Counted from the stretch's first letter, positions 26,284 through 35,898 are shown. The stretch is 64,000 bases of DNA from Hymenobacter tibetensis (GCF_022827545.1 NZ_CP094669.1:958001-1022000), one strand, 5' to 3'. Numbers and translations: made by a program. The notes: generated by a model from the letters alone, not told the origin.

Positions 26284-27138
26284 ATGAGTACAACCCTCGT
26301 TTTTGGTGGCACTGGCCAGCTCGGCCAATGCTTGCAGCACGTAGCACGCGAAAGAAATTTAACCGACATCGTTTTCCTGCCGGAAGAACAGGCGGATATT
26401 CTGGATGCCGGTAAGCTGCAGGCTGTATTTAGGCAGTATCAGCCCGCGTATTGTATCAACTGCGCTGCGTATACTGCCGTAGACAAAGCCGAAGACGAAG
26501 TGGACATTGCTCGCCGCGTCAACCGCGACGGAGCGGAAAACCTGGCCCGGTTGTGCAGTGAGTTCAATACCACGCTCATCCACATTTCCACCGACTTTGT
26601 GTTTGCTGGCACCGGCAACCAGCCCTTAGTGGAAACCGACGAAGCCGCGCCCATCAGCGTCTATGGCCTTACCAAGCTGGAAGGCGAGCAGGTAATACCA
26701 ACGCACACCAGCCAGTACTTTGTGTTGCGCACCAGTTGGCTGTATTCCGAATACGCCAATAATTTCGTGAAAACCATGCTCCGGTTTGGTCGGGAGCGGG
26801 AGGAGATGCGCGTTATCTGGGACCAAGCTGGCACGCCCACCTACGCTATTGACCTGGCTGGTTGCATCCTAACCATTATCGAAAGCCAGAGCCAGGCCTA
26901 CGGCATCTACCACTACAGCAACGAAGGCCTTACTTCCTGGTACGACTTCGCCCAAGCCATCTTCGAGCTAAGCAACACGCCGGTTCGTACTGTACCCATT
27001 CGTACCGCTGAGTACCCCACCAAGGCGACCCGCCCTGCCTACTCAGTGATGGACAAGACCAAGGTGAAAACCACATTCCAAGTCGCCATTCCGCACTGGC
27101 GCGACAGCCTGAAAGTGTGTTTGAGCCGGCTGTCATAG
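26284..27138 (+). CDS. rfbD: dTDP-4-dehydrorhamnose reductase (RmlD type)
   Basis: 284 residues of the extended short-chain dehydrogenase family. The nucleotide-binding loop is FGGTGQLGQCL; CINCAAYTAVDKAEDE and STDFVFAGTG are characteristic of RmlD; the catalytic pair is in SVYGLTKLEGE (Tyr, Lys), and LRTSWLYSEYANNFVKTML follows. It would reduce dTDP-4-dehydro-L-rhamnose with NAD(P)H, the last step of dTDP-rhamnose synthesis. rmlA, B and C are not adjacent; the nearest glycan genes are 22 kb away. The gene starts 50 bases after the TIGR03915-like gene. Confidence 0.92.
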   Translation: MSTTLVFGGTGQLGQCLQHVARERNLTDIVFLPEEQADILDAGKLQAVFRQYQPAYCINCAAYTAVDKAEDEVDIARRVNRDGAENLARLCSEFNTTLIHISTDFVFAGTGNQPLVETDEAAPISVYGLTKLEGEQVIPTHTSQYFVLRTSWLYSEYANNFVKTMLRFGREREEMRVIWDQAGTPTYAIDLAGCILTIIESQSQAYGIYHYSNEGLTSWYDFAQAIFELSNTPVRTVPIRTAEYPTKATRPAYSVMDKTKVKTTFQVAIPHWRDSLKVCLSRLS

Positions 27139-27140
27139 GA

Positions 27141-27243
27141 TGTAGCGCGAAGCCTGCGCTTCGCTTACCGTTACTCGATAAGCCTTGCAACATCAGCAGT
27201 GCCAATCGTTCGACGAGGCGCGAAGCCCGCGCTTCGCGCTACA
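27141..27243. repeat. nested palindromic (REP-like) element
   Basis: TGTAGCGCGAAGCCTGCGCT at 27141 and, inverted, GCTTCGCGCTACA ending at 27243. Each arm is itself a near-palindrome (GCGCGAAGC / GCTTCGC) so the element can fold as two small hairpins or one long one. It starts 3 bases after the stop of rfbD. It may also end transcription, but no T-tract follows; the rest of the 277-base gap to the RND permease shows nothing else apart from a small GCCGCATCCTGC/GCAGAATGCGGC hairpin at about 27275-27301. Confidence 0.75.
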
Positions 27244-27273
27244 GCCTACGACAGCGAGGGTTAGATTTATAAG

Positions 27274-27306
27274 CCGCATCCTGCCTAGCAGAATGCGGCT
27301 TTTCTG
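27274..27306 (+). terminator. likely terminator between rfbD and the RND operon
   Basis: AAGCCGCATCCTGC, short loop, GCAGAATGCGGCTTTTC: stem with one mismatch followed by TTTTC on the plus strand, before the RND permease gene. Confidence 0.75.
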
Positions 27307-27415
27307 TCTTGTGCCACTGAACATCATCTTGGCCTTGTTCAGCTATGCGCTTGAAAATTCCGTAAGGTTATTTCTGGTTGGAACGTGTCAATCAATAGCT
27401 TAAGGAATTGCCTGT

Positions 27416-30400
27416 ATGTGGATAGTGCGGTTGGCGATAGCGCGGCCCTATACGTTTTTGGTCATGGCGCTGCTGATTATAGCCGGTGGTATCGTGACTA
27501 TTCGCACCATGGCCGTGGATATCTTCCCGGAAGTGAACATTCCGGTGGTGGGCGTGGTGTGGTCGTACTCGGGCATGAGCGCCGAGGAGATGAACAAGCG
27601 GGTACTCACCGTCAACCAGCGGGTGTACACCACCACCGTCAACAATATCGAGCATCTGGAGTCCCAGTCGATAAAAGGGGTGGGGCTAATCAAGGTGTTT
27701 TTCCAGCCCGGCACCGATCCTGATGCGGGCGTGGCCCAGATTACCGCTATTACGGCTACCCTGCTGCGGGGGCTCCCCCAAGGCATTGGCGCACCACTGA
27801 TTGTCCGTTACTCGGCTTCCAATGTGCCCATTGCCCAGGCTAGCCTATCGTCGGAAACCCTCGGAGAATCTGACCTGTACGACGCCAGCAGCGCCTTTAT
27901 CCGGCCGGGACTGGCCGTTGTCAAAGGTGCTTCCTTGCTGGTGCCCATCGGAGGGCGGCCCAAGCAGATTATGGTGGACCTGGACCCAGAAGCACTAGCC
28001 GGTAAGGGCCTTTCTGGCAACGATGTGGTGCAAACGCTGGTCACGCAAAACGTGATTCTGCCTGCCGGTGTCGCCAAACTCGGCACCCGCGAATATGACG
28101 TGCGCCTTAACAGCAGCCCCGAGGTCATTGCCACCCTCAACGATTTGCCTATCAAAACGGTAGATGGAGTGCCGGTCTATGTTCGTGACGTGGCTTTCGT
28201 GCACGAGGGAGCGGCTGTGCAAACCAACATTGTGCGCCAGAACGGCCAGCGCACGGCTATTATCCCCATTCTTAAAAGTGGCTTAGCGAGCACGCTGGAT
28301 GTTATTGAGGGTATCAAAAAGGAGTTGCCGCGGGTGAAAGCCACTGCGCCAGAAGGCCTGGATATCAAGCTGCTCTTCGACCAATCGTTTTTCGTGCGGG
28401 CCTCCATTCAAGGGGTGGTGCTGGAAGGCTGCGCCGCCGCCGCACTTACCGGCCTCATGATTCTGCTGTTTCTGGGTTCCTGGCGCTCCACGTTCATGAT
28501 TACGCTGTCTATTCCGCTGTGCGTACTGGTGGCCATCATCGTGCTGAACGCGCTAGGGCAAACGCTCAATATCATGACCCTAAGCGGCTTGGCGCTGAGT
28601 ATGGGCAACTTGGTGGATGACGCTACGGTGGAAATAGAGAACATCCACCGCAACATGGCCATGAAGAAAGGCGTGAAAAAAGCCATTCTGGATGGTGCCG
28701 GGCAAATTGCCTTGCCCGCGCTGGTATCCACGGTGGGCCTGGCCATTGTGTTCGTGCCGATTTTCTTTTTGACTGGTGTGGCCTCGTCCATTTTCACCCC
28801 ACTGGCTCTGACGGTGATTATCGTGCTGTTCGTGTCCTACTTCCTGTCCCGGACCCTGTTGCCCACCATGGCCATGCGCCTGCTCCGCACCGAGCTGCCC
28901 ATCTACCACCGCCAGGGCCCCGACGTTATGCCCAGCGACGAATACCGCGACGGCCGCAAAGTGAGCAAGCACGCCTTGGAGCTGGAGCGCCTGCGCCGGA
29001 CCGAAATGGACAAGGAAATATCGGCCGACTTAGGGGAAGATGCGGCTGAGGAACCGCTGACTACCAAAGAAAAGAAAGCAGCCAAACAGCTGGAAAAAGG
29101 CTGGATCTGGCGCGTACACAAAAAGTTCGACAAAGGGTTTGACTGGGTGCGCGACCATTACCGCGACGCCCTGGATTGGTCGTTGGACCACCGGCCGCTG
29201 GTGGTGGGCTGCTTTGTGGTGCTGTTTGCCGGCTCTATGGCATTGTATCCGTTCATTGGGCAGGATTTCTTTCCGAAAGTGGATGCTGGCCAGTTGCGCA
29301 TGCACGTGCGCACACCCACCGGCACTCGGGTAGAAGAAACCGAGCGGCGTTTCCGAGAAGTGGAGCAAGTGATTCGGCAGGTGATTCCGGCCGAAGAGCT
29401 GGAATTGGTGCTTTCCAACATTGGGTTGCCTTACGTGCCTATCAACCTTTTGCTCAGCGACAACCCCGTAATTGGCCCCGGCGACGGAGAAATCAGGGTG
29501 TCATTGAAGGAAAAGCACGGCCCGAGCGAGGAGTACGTAACCGAAATCCGGCGGCGCCTCAAAAAGCAATATCCAGACCTGACGGTGTTTTTCCAGCCTG
29601 CCGACATTGTTAACCAGACCTTGAATTTCGGCTTGCCTGCCCCCATTGATGTGCAGGTGACGGGCCGCAAGGTGGAGGAAAACCAAAAGATAACGCAGCG
29701 GCTTCAGAAGCAGATTGCGGCCATACCGGGGGTTGTCGATGCGTTTATTTTCCAAACTAAAACGCCTCAGATTCGGCTGGACGTGGACCGGGTGCGTGCG
29801 CAACAGGCTGGCCTAGCGCAGCAGGACGTCGCCGACAACGTGCTGGTCAACCTAAGTTCCAGCACCCAAACCAACCCCAACCAGTGGCTCAACCCCGAAA
29901 GCGGCGTTAACTACACCGTGGCCGTGCAGACGCCCCCGCGCGAGCTTACTACGCTCGATGATGTGCGCAACATCGGCGTCACGAGTGCCAACCAGCCTCA
30001 GGCGCAGTTGCTGAGCAGCTTTGCTGAAACCCGCCGCTCGGAAACCGTGGCCGTGGTCAGCGACTACGACATCCAACGTTCCCTCGACGTGTACGCCAGC
30101 GTGGAAGGCCGCGACTTGGGCGGGGTAGGCAAGGAAATCCGCGACATCATCAAAGAAGCCAAAAAGAAGCTGCCCGAAGGCACTGAAATCAAGCTGCGCG
30201 GCCAGTTAGAGTCCATGACCACTTCGTTTACTGGTTTGGCGCTCGGAGTACTGGCTGCTATTGTGTTGTTGTATCTGCTGATGGTGGTCAACTTTCAAAG
30301 CTGGCTCGACCCGTTTATTATCATCATGGCGTTGCCTGGGGCGCTTTCAGGGATGCTCTGGATGCTGTTCGTAACCCAGACTACGTTCTCGGTGCCTTCG

Positions 30401-30763
30401 TTGATGGGGGCCATCATGACCATTGGGGTGGCCACGGCGAACAGTATTCTAGTGGTGAGCTTTGCCAACGAGCGGCGCGAGGAACAGCCCGACCTCTCGC
30501 CCCGCGACGCCGCCATTGACTCCGGCGTAACTCGTCTGCGGCCGGTGCTGATGACGGCCCTAGCCACCATTATTGGCATTACGCCCATGGCGCTGGCGTT
30601 AGGCGAGGGTGGCGAGCAGAACGCCCCACTCGGGCGGGCCGTGATTGGGGGCTTGATTATGGCCACGTTCACCACGCTGTTTTTCGTGCCCATCATGTTC
30701 AGCTACCTCAAGAAAAAGCAGGTGGTGGTAGAAGCCGAAAAAACGCAAAAAGCCGCTGCCTAG
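27416..30763 (+). CDS. RND efflux permease (pump 1)
   Basis: 1115 residues with the 12-segment, two-half RND layout: TM1 at 10-30, large periplasmic loops 35-330 and 620-900, TM clusters 335-495 and 905-1100. The proton-relay pair is in GNLVDDATVEIENIHRNM (Asp-Asp about 400-401). Two oddities: a charged cytoplasmic loop of about 75-80 residues between the halves (about 502-580, rich in E/K/D/R), and at the TM10 site where AcrB has Lys940 (SAKNAIL) this protein reads GVATANSILVV, with no Lys. It therefore belongs to a different RND branch from pump 2. It starts an operon with adaptor (48 bases on) and outer-membrane factor. Substrates unknown. Confidence 0.92.
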   Translation: MWIVRLAIARPYTFLVMALLIIAGGIVTIRTMAVDIFPEVNIPVVGVVWSYSGMSAEEMNKRVLTVNQRVYTTTVNNIEHLESQSIKGVGLIKVFFQPGTDPDAGVAQITAITATLLRGLPQGIGAPLIVRYSASNVPIAQASLSSETLGESDLYDASSAFIRPGLAVVKGASLLVPIGGRPKQIMVDLDPEALAGKGLSGNDVVQTLVTQNVILPAGVAKLGTREYDVRLNSSPEVIATLNDLPIKTVDGVPVYVRDVAFVHEGAAVQTNIVRQNGQRTAIIPILKSGLASTLDVIEGIKKELPRVKATAPEGLDIKLLFDQSFFVRASIQGVVLEGCAAAALTGLMILLFLGSWRSTFMITLSIPLCVLVAIIVLNALGQTLNIMTLSGLALSMGNLVDDATVEIENIHRNMAMKKGVKKAILDGAGQIALPALVSTVGLAIVFVPIFFLTGVASSIFTPLALTVIIVLFVSYFLSRTLLPTMAMRLLRTELPIYHRQGPDVMPSDEYRDGRKVSKHALELERLRRTEMDKEISADLGEDAAEEPLTTKEKKAAKQLEKGWIWRVHKKFDKGFDWVRDHYRDALDWSLDHRPLVVGCFVVLFAGSMALYPFIGQDFFPKVDAGQLRMHVRTPTGTRVEETERRFREVEQVIRQVIPAEELELVLSNIGLPYVPINLLLSDNPVIGPGDGEIRVSLKEKHGPSEEYVTEIRRRLKKQYPDLTVFFQPADIVNQTLNFGLPAPIDVQVTGRKVEENQKITQRLQKQIAAIPGVVDAFIFQTKTPQIRLDVDRVRAQQAGLAQQDVADNVLVNLSSSTQTNPNQWLNPESGVNYTVAVQTPPRELTTLDDVRNIGVTSANQPQAQLLSSFAETRRSETVAVVSDYDIQRSLDVYASVEGRDLGGVGKEIRDIIKEAKKKLPEGTEIKLRGQLESMTTSFTGLALGVLAAIVLLYLLMVVNFQSWLDPFIIIMALPGALSGMLWMLFVTQTTFSVPSLMGAIMTIGVATANSILVVSFANERREEQPDLSPRDAAIDSGVTRLRPVLMTALATIIGITPMALALGEGGEQNAPLGRAVIGGLIMATFTTLFFVPIMFSYLKKKQVVVEAEKTQKAAA

Positions 30764-30811
30764 CCCACCGTATCCTACTCTATTTCGCTTTCGCCGTCCG
30801 TTACCGCTCCT

Positions 30812-32335
30812 ATGCCGTTCGATCCTCCAAAACGCCCTCATTCCGATGACCCTGAAGCCGAGCGCCCCACCAACCAGGACGACGAAGACCAGCCGGCAGC
30901 CGATGATGGCGTAAACCACAACAGCCCTGAGCAGGCCGTACGCGACCATATGCACTTCGGCGAAAGTGAGTCGAGGGAAGAGAAAAAGGAACGCGAAGCC
31001 GCAGAAGCGGAAGCCAAGGAGAAGGCCGACAAAGGCAAGAAAAACAAGAAACCAACCGACGCCGCAGACGAAGACACCGAGGAGGAAGACGAGGACGACA
31101 CCGATGCCGAAAAGCCGAAGTCGCGCTCCAAACGCACGTTTTGGATAGTCATGCTACTTGTGGTCGCACTGTTTATCGGGTTACTGCTGGTTGGGCTGCT
31201 GCCGCGCCTCAAGAAAGACAAGGCGCGCAAAGAGGAAGCTCAGGCGGCCGCCAATGCCCTACCCATCGTGACGGTGGAGCCGGCTAAGAAAGCGCCTGAC
31301 ACCACGCGGGTGGAACTGCCTGCTAACACGCGCTCCAACCGCGAAACCTACGTTTTCGCCCGTACCAACGGCTTCGTGCAGTCCTGGTACGCCGACATTG
31401 GCGCGAAAGTGCGGCGCGGGCAGTTGTTGGCCGTAGTGGCTACGCCCGAGCTCGACCAGCAAGTGGTGCAGGCTCGCGCCAACCTCAATCTGGCCCGCAC
31501 CACCTACGACCGGCTGCGTAACATCGAGCTGCCGGGTGCCATTTCGCGGCAGGAACTCGACCAGGGGCAGGCGCAGTATGAAGCCCAGCGTGCTATTGTC
31601 AATCAGTTGCTGGCCCAGCAGGCCTTCAAGCGCGTGACGGCCCCTTTCTCCGGCATCGTGACCCAGCGCAGCATCGAGGTGGGGTCGTTGGTTTCAACCA
31701 GTAATGCAGAAGGTACGCAACTGTTCAAGCTAGAGCAGACCGACACGATACGCGCCTTCGTGAACGTGCCGCAGAACTTTGTGCCCAGTATTCGCACAGG
31801 CTTACCGGCCGCCGTCATCGTGCCGGAGTTCCCAGACCGGACATTCACGGGTAGAGTATCGCGGGAAGCTGGCGCTTTGGTGCCGGAAACGCGCACCTTG
31901 CTCACGGAAGTGAAGGTGCCCAACAATGAGCAGTTGCTACGCCCCGGCATTTTTGCGCAGGTGCGCTTTCAAGTGCCGCGCACCGGGGCGAGTGTTGTTA
32001 TTTCAGCCAATACTCTGGTGCCCGGTGGCTTGGAGCAGCGCGTGGTGATGGTACGTGACAAGAAGATTCATTACCAGGTAATCGAGCCTGGCCGCGACTT
32101 TGGCGACGAACTGGAGGTGGCCAAAGGGCTGAAAGGCGGGGAACTGCTGGTCGTCAACCCTACCGAAACCCTGCGCGAAGGCCAAGAAGTGGAAATGCGG
32201 AAGCCCAAGGAAGAAAAGAAGTCGGATGGCCCGACGGGTGCCAAGCCTAAATCCCCTGACCCGCTCTACAACCCCAACCGCCCGCGTGTTTCCACTCCCG
32301 GAGACGAGGACAAGAAAAAAGACAAGAAGAACTAA
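30812..32335 (+). CDS. RND periplasmic adaptor with long charged cytoplasmic N-terminus (pump 1)
   Basis: 507 residues. Residues 1-108 are extremely charged (EKKEREAAEAEAKEKADKGK, then EDTEEEDEDDTDAEKPKS) and should lie in the cytoplasm; one membrane anchor follows (FWIVMLLVVALFIGLLLVGL, 110-130). The adaptor proper (150-450) has the barrel-sandwich/lipoyl halves (FARTNGFVQSWYADIGAKVRRGQLLAVV; PFSGIVTQRSIEVGSLVS), a helical hairpin between them and the beta-barrel RAFVNVPQNFVPSIRTG. A Lys/Pro-rich tail ends the protein. Most RND adaptors have only a short N-terminus or a lipid anchor, so the extension is unusual. Second gene of the operon; only 5 bases before the outer-membrane factor. Confidence 0.92.
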   Translation: MPFDPPKRPHSDDPEAERPTNQDDEDQPAADDGVNHNSPEQAVRDHMHFGESESREEKKEREAAEAEAKEKADKGKKNKKPTDAADEDTEEEDEDDTDAEKPKSRSKRTFWIVMLLVVALFIGLLLVGLLPRLKKDKARKEEAQAAANALPIVTVEPAKKAPDTTRVELPANTRSNRETYVFARTNGFVQSWYADIGAKVRRGQLLAVVATPELDQQVVQARANLNLARTTYDRLRNIELPGAISRQELDQGQAQYEAQRAIVNQLLAQQAFKRVTAPFSGIVTQRSIEVGSLVSTSNAEGTQLFKLEQTDTIRAFVNVPQNFVPSIRTGLPAAVIVPEFPDRTFTGRVSREAGALVPETRTLLTEVKVPNNEQLLRPGIFAQVRFQVPRTGASVVISANTLVPGGLEQRVVMVRDKKIHYQVIEPGRDFGDELEVAKGLKGGELLVVNPTETLREGQEVEMRKPKEEKKSDGPTGAKPKSPDPLYNPNRPRVSTPGDEDKKKDKKN

Positions 32336-32340
32336 CCGGT

Positions 32341-33819
32341 ATGAAGTCATTCTCACCGACGCTTTGTGCCTATTACTTCTCCGCCGCCTTGTTGCTGGCC
32401 TTGGCTGGGTGTGCCCGCAGCCCTGGCTACAAAGCACCCAATGTGCCAACCCCGGCGGCTTGGAAAGCCGGCCAGGATTCGATGGTAGCAGGACTAGCAC
32501 CAACTAGCCAGCCACCGGAAGCACCCGCCACACTACAGCAGGCGCCGGCCGCCCCGGCGTGGTGGGCTCTGTTCAACGACCCTGAACTTGCCGCTATTGA
32601 GCAGCAAGTAGTTGCTCAAAACTTCAGCTTGCAAGCTGCCGCCGCCCGGGTGCAGGAAGCCGGCGCCAACCTGCGCGTGGCAAATTCCTACCGAATGCCG
32701 CTGGTTTCGTTGGACCCACAAGCCTACCGGACTCGCCTTTCTGCGCTGCGCCCCCTGCCCGTTACCGTCGACAATGGCAACCGTAACCTCGGCGTCACGC
32801 AAACGCAGTACTACATTCCGCTGAATGTCAGCTATGAGTTGGATGTGTGGGGCCGCATCCGGAGCAGCGTGCGGGCTGCCTCCGCTGAGGCCGATGCCAC
32901 CGAAGCTGCCCAGCGCGCTGCCCACTTGCTGCTCACCGCCGATGCGGCCGCCTATTACTTCGGGCTGCGGGGACTTGACACGGAATTGGCCGTGCTCGAT
33001 AGTGCCCGCCAGGGCCGAGCGCAGAGCTTGCAGCTCACCCAAGCCCGCTTCAAAGCCGGCGTCGACAACGAAATATCAGTGCGGCGGGCTGAAACCGAGC
33101 TTGCCAGCGTGGAAGCCACCTTCATTGAAACGCGTCGGCAACGCCAGGGCTTCGAAGCGGCTTTGGCTACGCTAGCAGGGCAGCCTGCGAGTACCTTCCG
33201 TCTTGTGCCGCGCCCAACGCTGCTGCTAGCCCCGCCAGTACCCATTACGGTGCCCGCCAACCTACTAGCCCGCCGCCCCGATTTGCGCGAAGCCGAGCGC
33301 CAGCTAGCTGCCGCCAATGCTCGTATTGATGTGGCACGCCTCACCCGGCTGCCCACTGTCCGTCTGAACGGGTTTATTGGGTCGCAAAGCGCCGAGTTCA
33401 ACGGCCTAACCAAAATCGACGACAGCTACACCTACTACGTAGCCGGAGTGGTAAGTATCCCCATCTTCAATGGCGGCCGCAACCGTGCCAACCAGCAAGT
33501 GGCCGAAGCCCAATATAACGGCCTGACTGCCGAATACAAACAGGCCGCGTTGGTAGCCTTTCAGGAAGTGGAAACCGCCCTTGCCAATGTGCAGCAAAGC
33601 CAGCAGCAAGTGGCCGCTCAGCAACGCGCCTTGCGTGCTGCCCGGCAGGCCGGCCAACTCACGGCCGAACGGTACCGCACGGGCCTCACCAACTACTTTG
33701 AAATTGTGGATGCCGACCGCCAAAGCCTGGAAGCGGCTCGCCTACTGGTGCAAGCGCAAGCCAACCAGCTAACGTACACTGTGCAGCTGGTACGGGCACT
33801 AGGCGGCACGTGGGAGTAA
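32341..33819 (+). CDS. TolC-like outer-membrane factor, NodT family lipoprotein (pump 1)
   Basis: 492 residues; signal peptide with lipobox LALAGC (Cys24), then GYKAPNVPTPAAWK as in the NodT/OprM family. Two homologous outer-membrane-factor halves: first around 80-290 (WWALFNDPELAAIEQQVVAQN; YELDVWGRIRSSVRAA) and second around 300-490 (NLLARRPDLREAERQLAAAN; IPIFNGGRNRAN; NYFEIVDADRQSLEAARLLV). It should form the trimeric outer-membrane channel of pump 1. Last gene of the permease-adaptor-channel operon, with a 5-base gap to the adaptor. No strong terminator is seen in the 114 bases before the convergent MFS gene. Confidence 0.94.
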   Translation: MKSFSPTLCAYYFSAALLLALAGCARSPGYKAPNVPTPAAWKAGQDSMVAGLAPTSQPPEAPATLQQAPAAPAWWALFNDPELAAIEQQVVAQNFSLQAAAARVQEAGANLRVANSYRMPLVSLDPQAYRTRLSALRPLPVTVDNGNRNLGVTQTQYYIPLNVSYELDVWGRIRSSVRAASAEADATEAAQRAAHLLLTADAAAYYFGLRGLDTELAVLDSARQGRAQSLQLTQARFKAGVDNEISVRRAETELASVEATFIETRRQRQGFEAALATLAGQPASTFRLVPRPTLLLAPPVPITVPANLLARRPDLREAERQLAAANARIDVARLTRLPTVRLNGFIGSQSAEFNGLTKIDDSYTYYVAGVVSIPIFNGGRNRANQQVAEAQYNGLTAEYKQAALVAFQEVETALANVQQSQQQVAAQQRALRAARQAGQLTAERYRTGLTNYFEIVDADRQSLEAARLLVQAQANQLTYTVQLVRALGGTWE

Positions 33820-33933
33820 TTTACACGCCCTAGTTGACGCCAAAACTAGGTAAGCTCCCCCTGAAACCGGTTTCCTGTTACGGAAGGGACGGAAGCTAAC
33901 CTTTCGGCGCTACATGGCTCCTGCTGTGTGGGC

Positions 33934-35160
33934 TTACCGGGCGTAGAACCGATTGATCAGATACGCGGCCACTCCAAAAGCCACTCCTACGCTGCACACG
34001 CCGGGCCAGTGGAAATGCGTCCAGGCCCAAGCGCCGGTAAACGAGCCCACGGAGGCGCCCATGAAGGCGGTCGTCATGTACACAGTATTGAGGCGGCTGC
34101 GCGCTTCCGGAATCAGCGTGAAAATGCGAGCTTGGTTGGAAACGTGGGTCATCTGTTGGCCTACATCAAGTATGACCACTGCTATGACAAGCCCCACCAG
34201 GTAGTAGCCCCCAAAGGCCAGCAGCACATACGCTCCCAGAAACAGCAGAATCCCGAAGTTCAGGCCGTAGTCAGCGCCTTTGGTATCGGCTGATTTGCCG
34301 GCAGCAGAGGCAGCAAACGCCCCACTAGCCCCAATAAGGCCGAAAAGCCCGGCTATGTCGCTGCCATAGCCGTAGGCGTCGCTTTCCAAAAAGAAAACCA
34401 AGGTGGTCCAGAACACGCTGAACCCGCCGAACATGCAGGCACCCACCAACGCCGAGCGCCGCAGCACGGGCAGGTCGCGGGTGAGGGTGCCCAACGAGCG
34501 GAGCAGGCTACCGTAGCTGCCCGCAAATTGGGGTTGATTGCGCGGCAGCATCCGGGCCAGAATACCCGTAAGCACCACCATGATGGCAGCACCCACCCAA
34601 AACATGGTGCGCCACCCGAAATGCGCGCCCACGTAGCCACTTATCGTGCGCGAAACTAGAATACCAATCAGCAGCCCGCTCATCACTTTGCCTACCACCC
34701 GGCCTCGCTCTTCATTGGACGCCAAGGAAGCCGCCATGGGCACTAACAGTTGCGGAACCGCCGAGAAAATGCCAATGCAGAGGCTGGCAACGGCCAAAAC
34801 GGCAAACGATGGAGCAAACGCCGCGGCGGCCAGACACACTGCGGCGGCCAGTAGCAGCACCAAAATCAAACTTTTCCGCTCCCGTTTGTCGCCAAGCGGC
34901 ACCACGAATAGCAAGCCAATCGTGTAGCCGACTTGTGTGATGGTGGCTATCAAGCTCACCTTGCTTTCAGAGAGTTGAAACGTGCGGCCGATTTCGGCTA
35001 GCAAAGGCTGGTTGTAGTAGATATTGGCTACTACTAGCCCGCAGGTGGCGGCCATCAGCCACACCAGCGCCGGCGCAAGGGGAGGATGAGGAACCGGAAA
35101 ATCAGGACGCGCGTCCTCGGGCGCGGCGGGTTGCGAGACAACCCTTGCTGCTTCTTTCAT
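33934..35160 (-). CDS. MFS transporter
   Basis: 408 residues with 12 predicted membrane segments and an Ala/Pro-rich cytoplasmic N-terminus of about 30. The start region VANIYYNQPLLAEIGRTF and the loop 2-3 motif PLGDKRERK place it with YnfM/YgaY-type drug and sugar efflux MFS proteins. Segments 7-12 follow a short central loop (LPRNQPQFAGSYGSLLRSLG). Substrate unknown. Convergent with the RND operon; stands alone. Confidence 0.9.
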   Translation of the reverse strand: MKEAARVVSQPAAPEDARPDFPVPHPPLAPALVWLMAATCGLVVANIYYNQPLLAEIGRTFQLSESKVSLIATITQVGYTIGLLFVVPLGDKRERKSLILVLLLAAAVCLAAAAFAPSFAVLAVASLCIGIFSAVPQLLVPMAASLASNEERGRVVGKVMSGLLIGILVSRTISGYVGAHFGWRTMFWVGAAIMVVLTGILARMLPRNQPQFAGSYGSLLRSLGTLTRDLPVLRRSALVGACMFGGFSVFWTTLVFFLESDAYGYGSDIAGLFGLIGASGAFAASAAGKSADTKGADYGLNFGILLFLGAYVLLAFGGYYLVGLVIAVVILDVGQQMTHVSNQARIFTLIPEARSRLNTVYMTTAFMGASVGSFTGAWAWTHFHWPGVCSVGVAFGVAAYLINRFYAR

Positions 35161-35307
35161 GTGATGCTATTGCCGCCGCTGCACTACGGCAGCAACGAGT
35201 ACGGCCTCAGATACCACGAAAGAAGGCAGAAGGTTTTCAAGAACGGTCTACGGTGGCAGTGCTATGCTTAAAAGACTTGCCTCGCGTAACTACCCGCCGA
35301 TATTCCG

Positions 35308-35898
35308 CTAGAGCCCGGCCAGGCGCTGTAGCGCCACCATCGGGTAAATGCCATTGAGCGCTTTTAGGGCCGCAACAGTAGCGGGCGTAACATCGGCAAC
35401 CGGCTGCAAGGCCGCCAACAGCTTGTCGCGCCTTGCCTGTTCCTGCCGCATGTACGGGTCGGCTTGCAGTATCTCGTTGAAGTCTTCCTCGTCCGGGTCA
35501 AGCTCCTGATACATCTGCACAAACGTGTCGATGCATTCCGTTACGGCGGTCAGATGGTTGTGGAAGTGCGTTTCCTGCTGGGTGGAAACGAAGAGTAGCG
35601 CCTCGTACAGCACAACGCACGCATCGAAAGCATACGATACCAACAGGTTGTCGAACTCATCTAAATCCGGAAACAGATGGTGCGTTTCCGTCAGGACCTG
35701 GGTTGCTGCCGTGGTGGAGTTGCCGAGGCTGAAGCTGTATAAGGCATCGATGCCACGGGCGTATAAGGCTAGGTCGCCCCATTCCTCTGCTTCACAGAAA
35801 TCGGCGTAGAGGGGCTGCATCTTCTCGCAGGTAAGTGCGGCCACTAGGGCCTTATGGCGAGCTGGTAGCTGAAAAATGGAGGTAATAGAATCTGCCAC
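35308..35898 (-). CDS. DUF416 family (YjaG-like) protein
   Basis: 196 residues if started at GTG 35898; a TTG at 35925 would add nine, and no ATG is available. The sequence LPARHKALVAALTCEKMQPLYADFCEAEEWGD near the N-terminus, an acidic FPDLDEFDNLLVSYAFDACVVLYEAL in the middle and the helical remainder fit DUF416. Family members are small cytoplasmic all-helical proteins of unknown role, often adjacent to nothing in particular. The gene ends 147 bases upstream of the MFS gene start on the same strand and lies 9 bases beyond the end of the AraC gene, so the three may be partly co-transcribed. Confidence 0.75.
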   Translation of the reverse strand: MADSITSIFQLPARHKALVAALTCEKMQPLYADFCEAEEWGDLALYARGIDALYSFSLGNSTTAATQVLTETHHLFPDLDEFDNLLVSYAFDACVVLYEALLFVSTQQETHFHNHLTAVTECIDTFVQMYQELDPDEEDFNEILQADPYMRQEQARRDKLLAALQPVADVTPATVAALKALNGIYPMVALQRLAGL

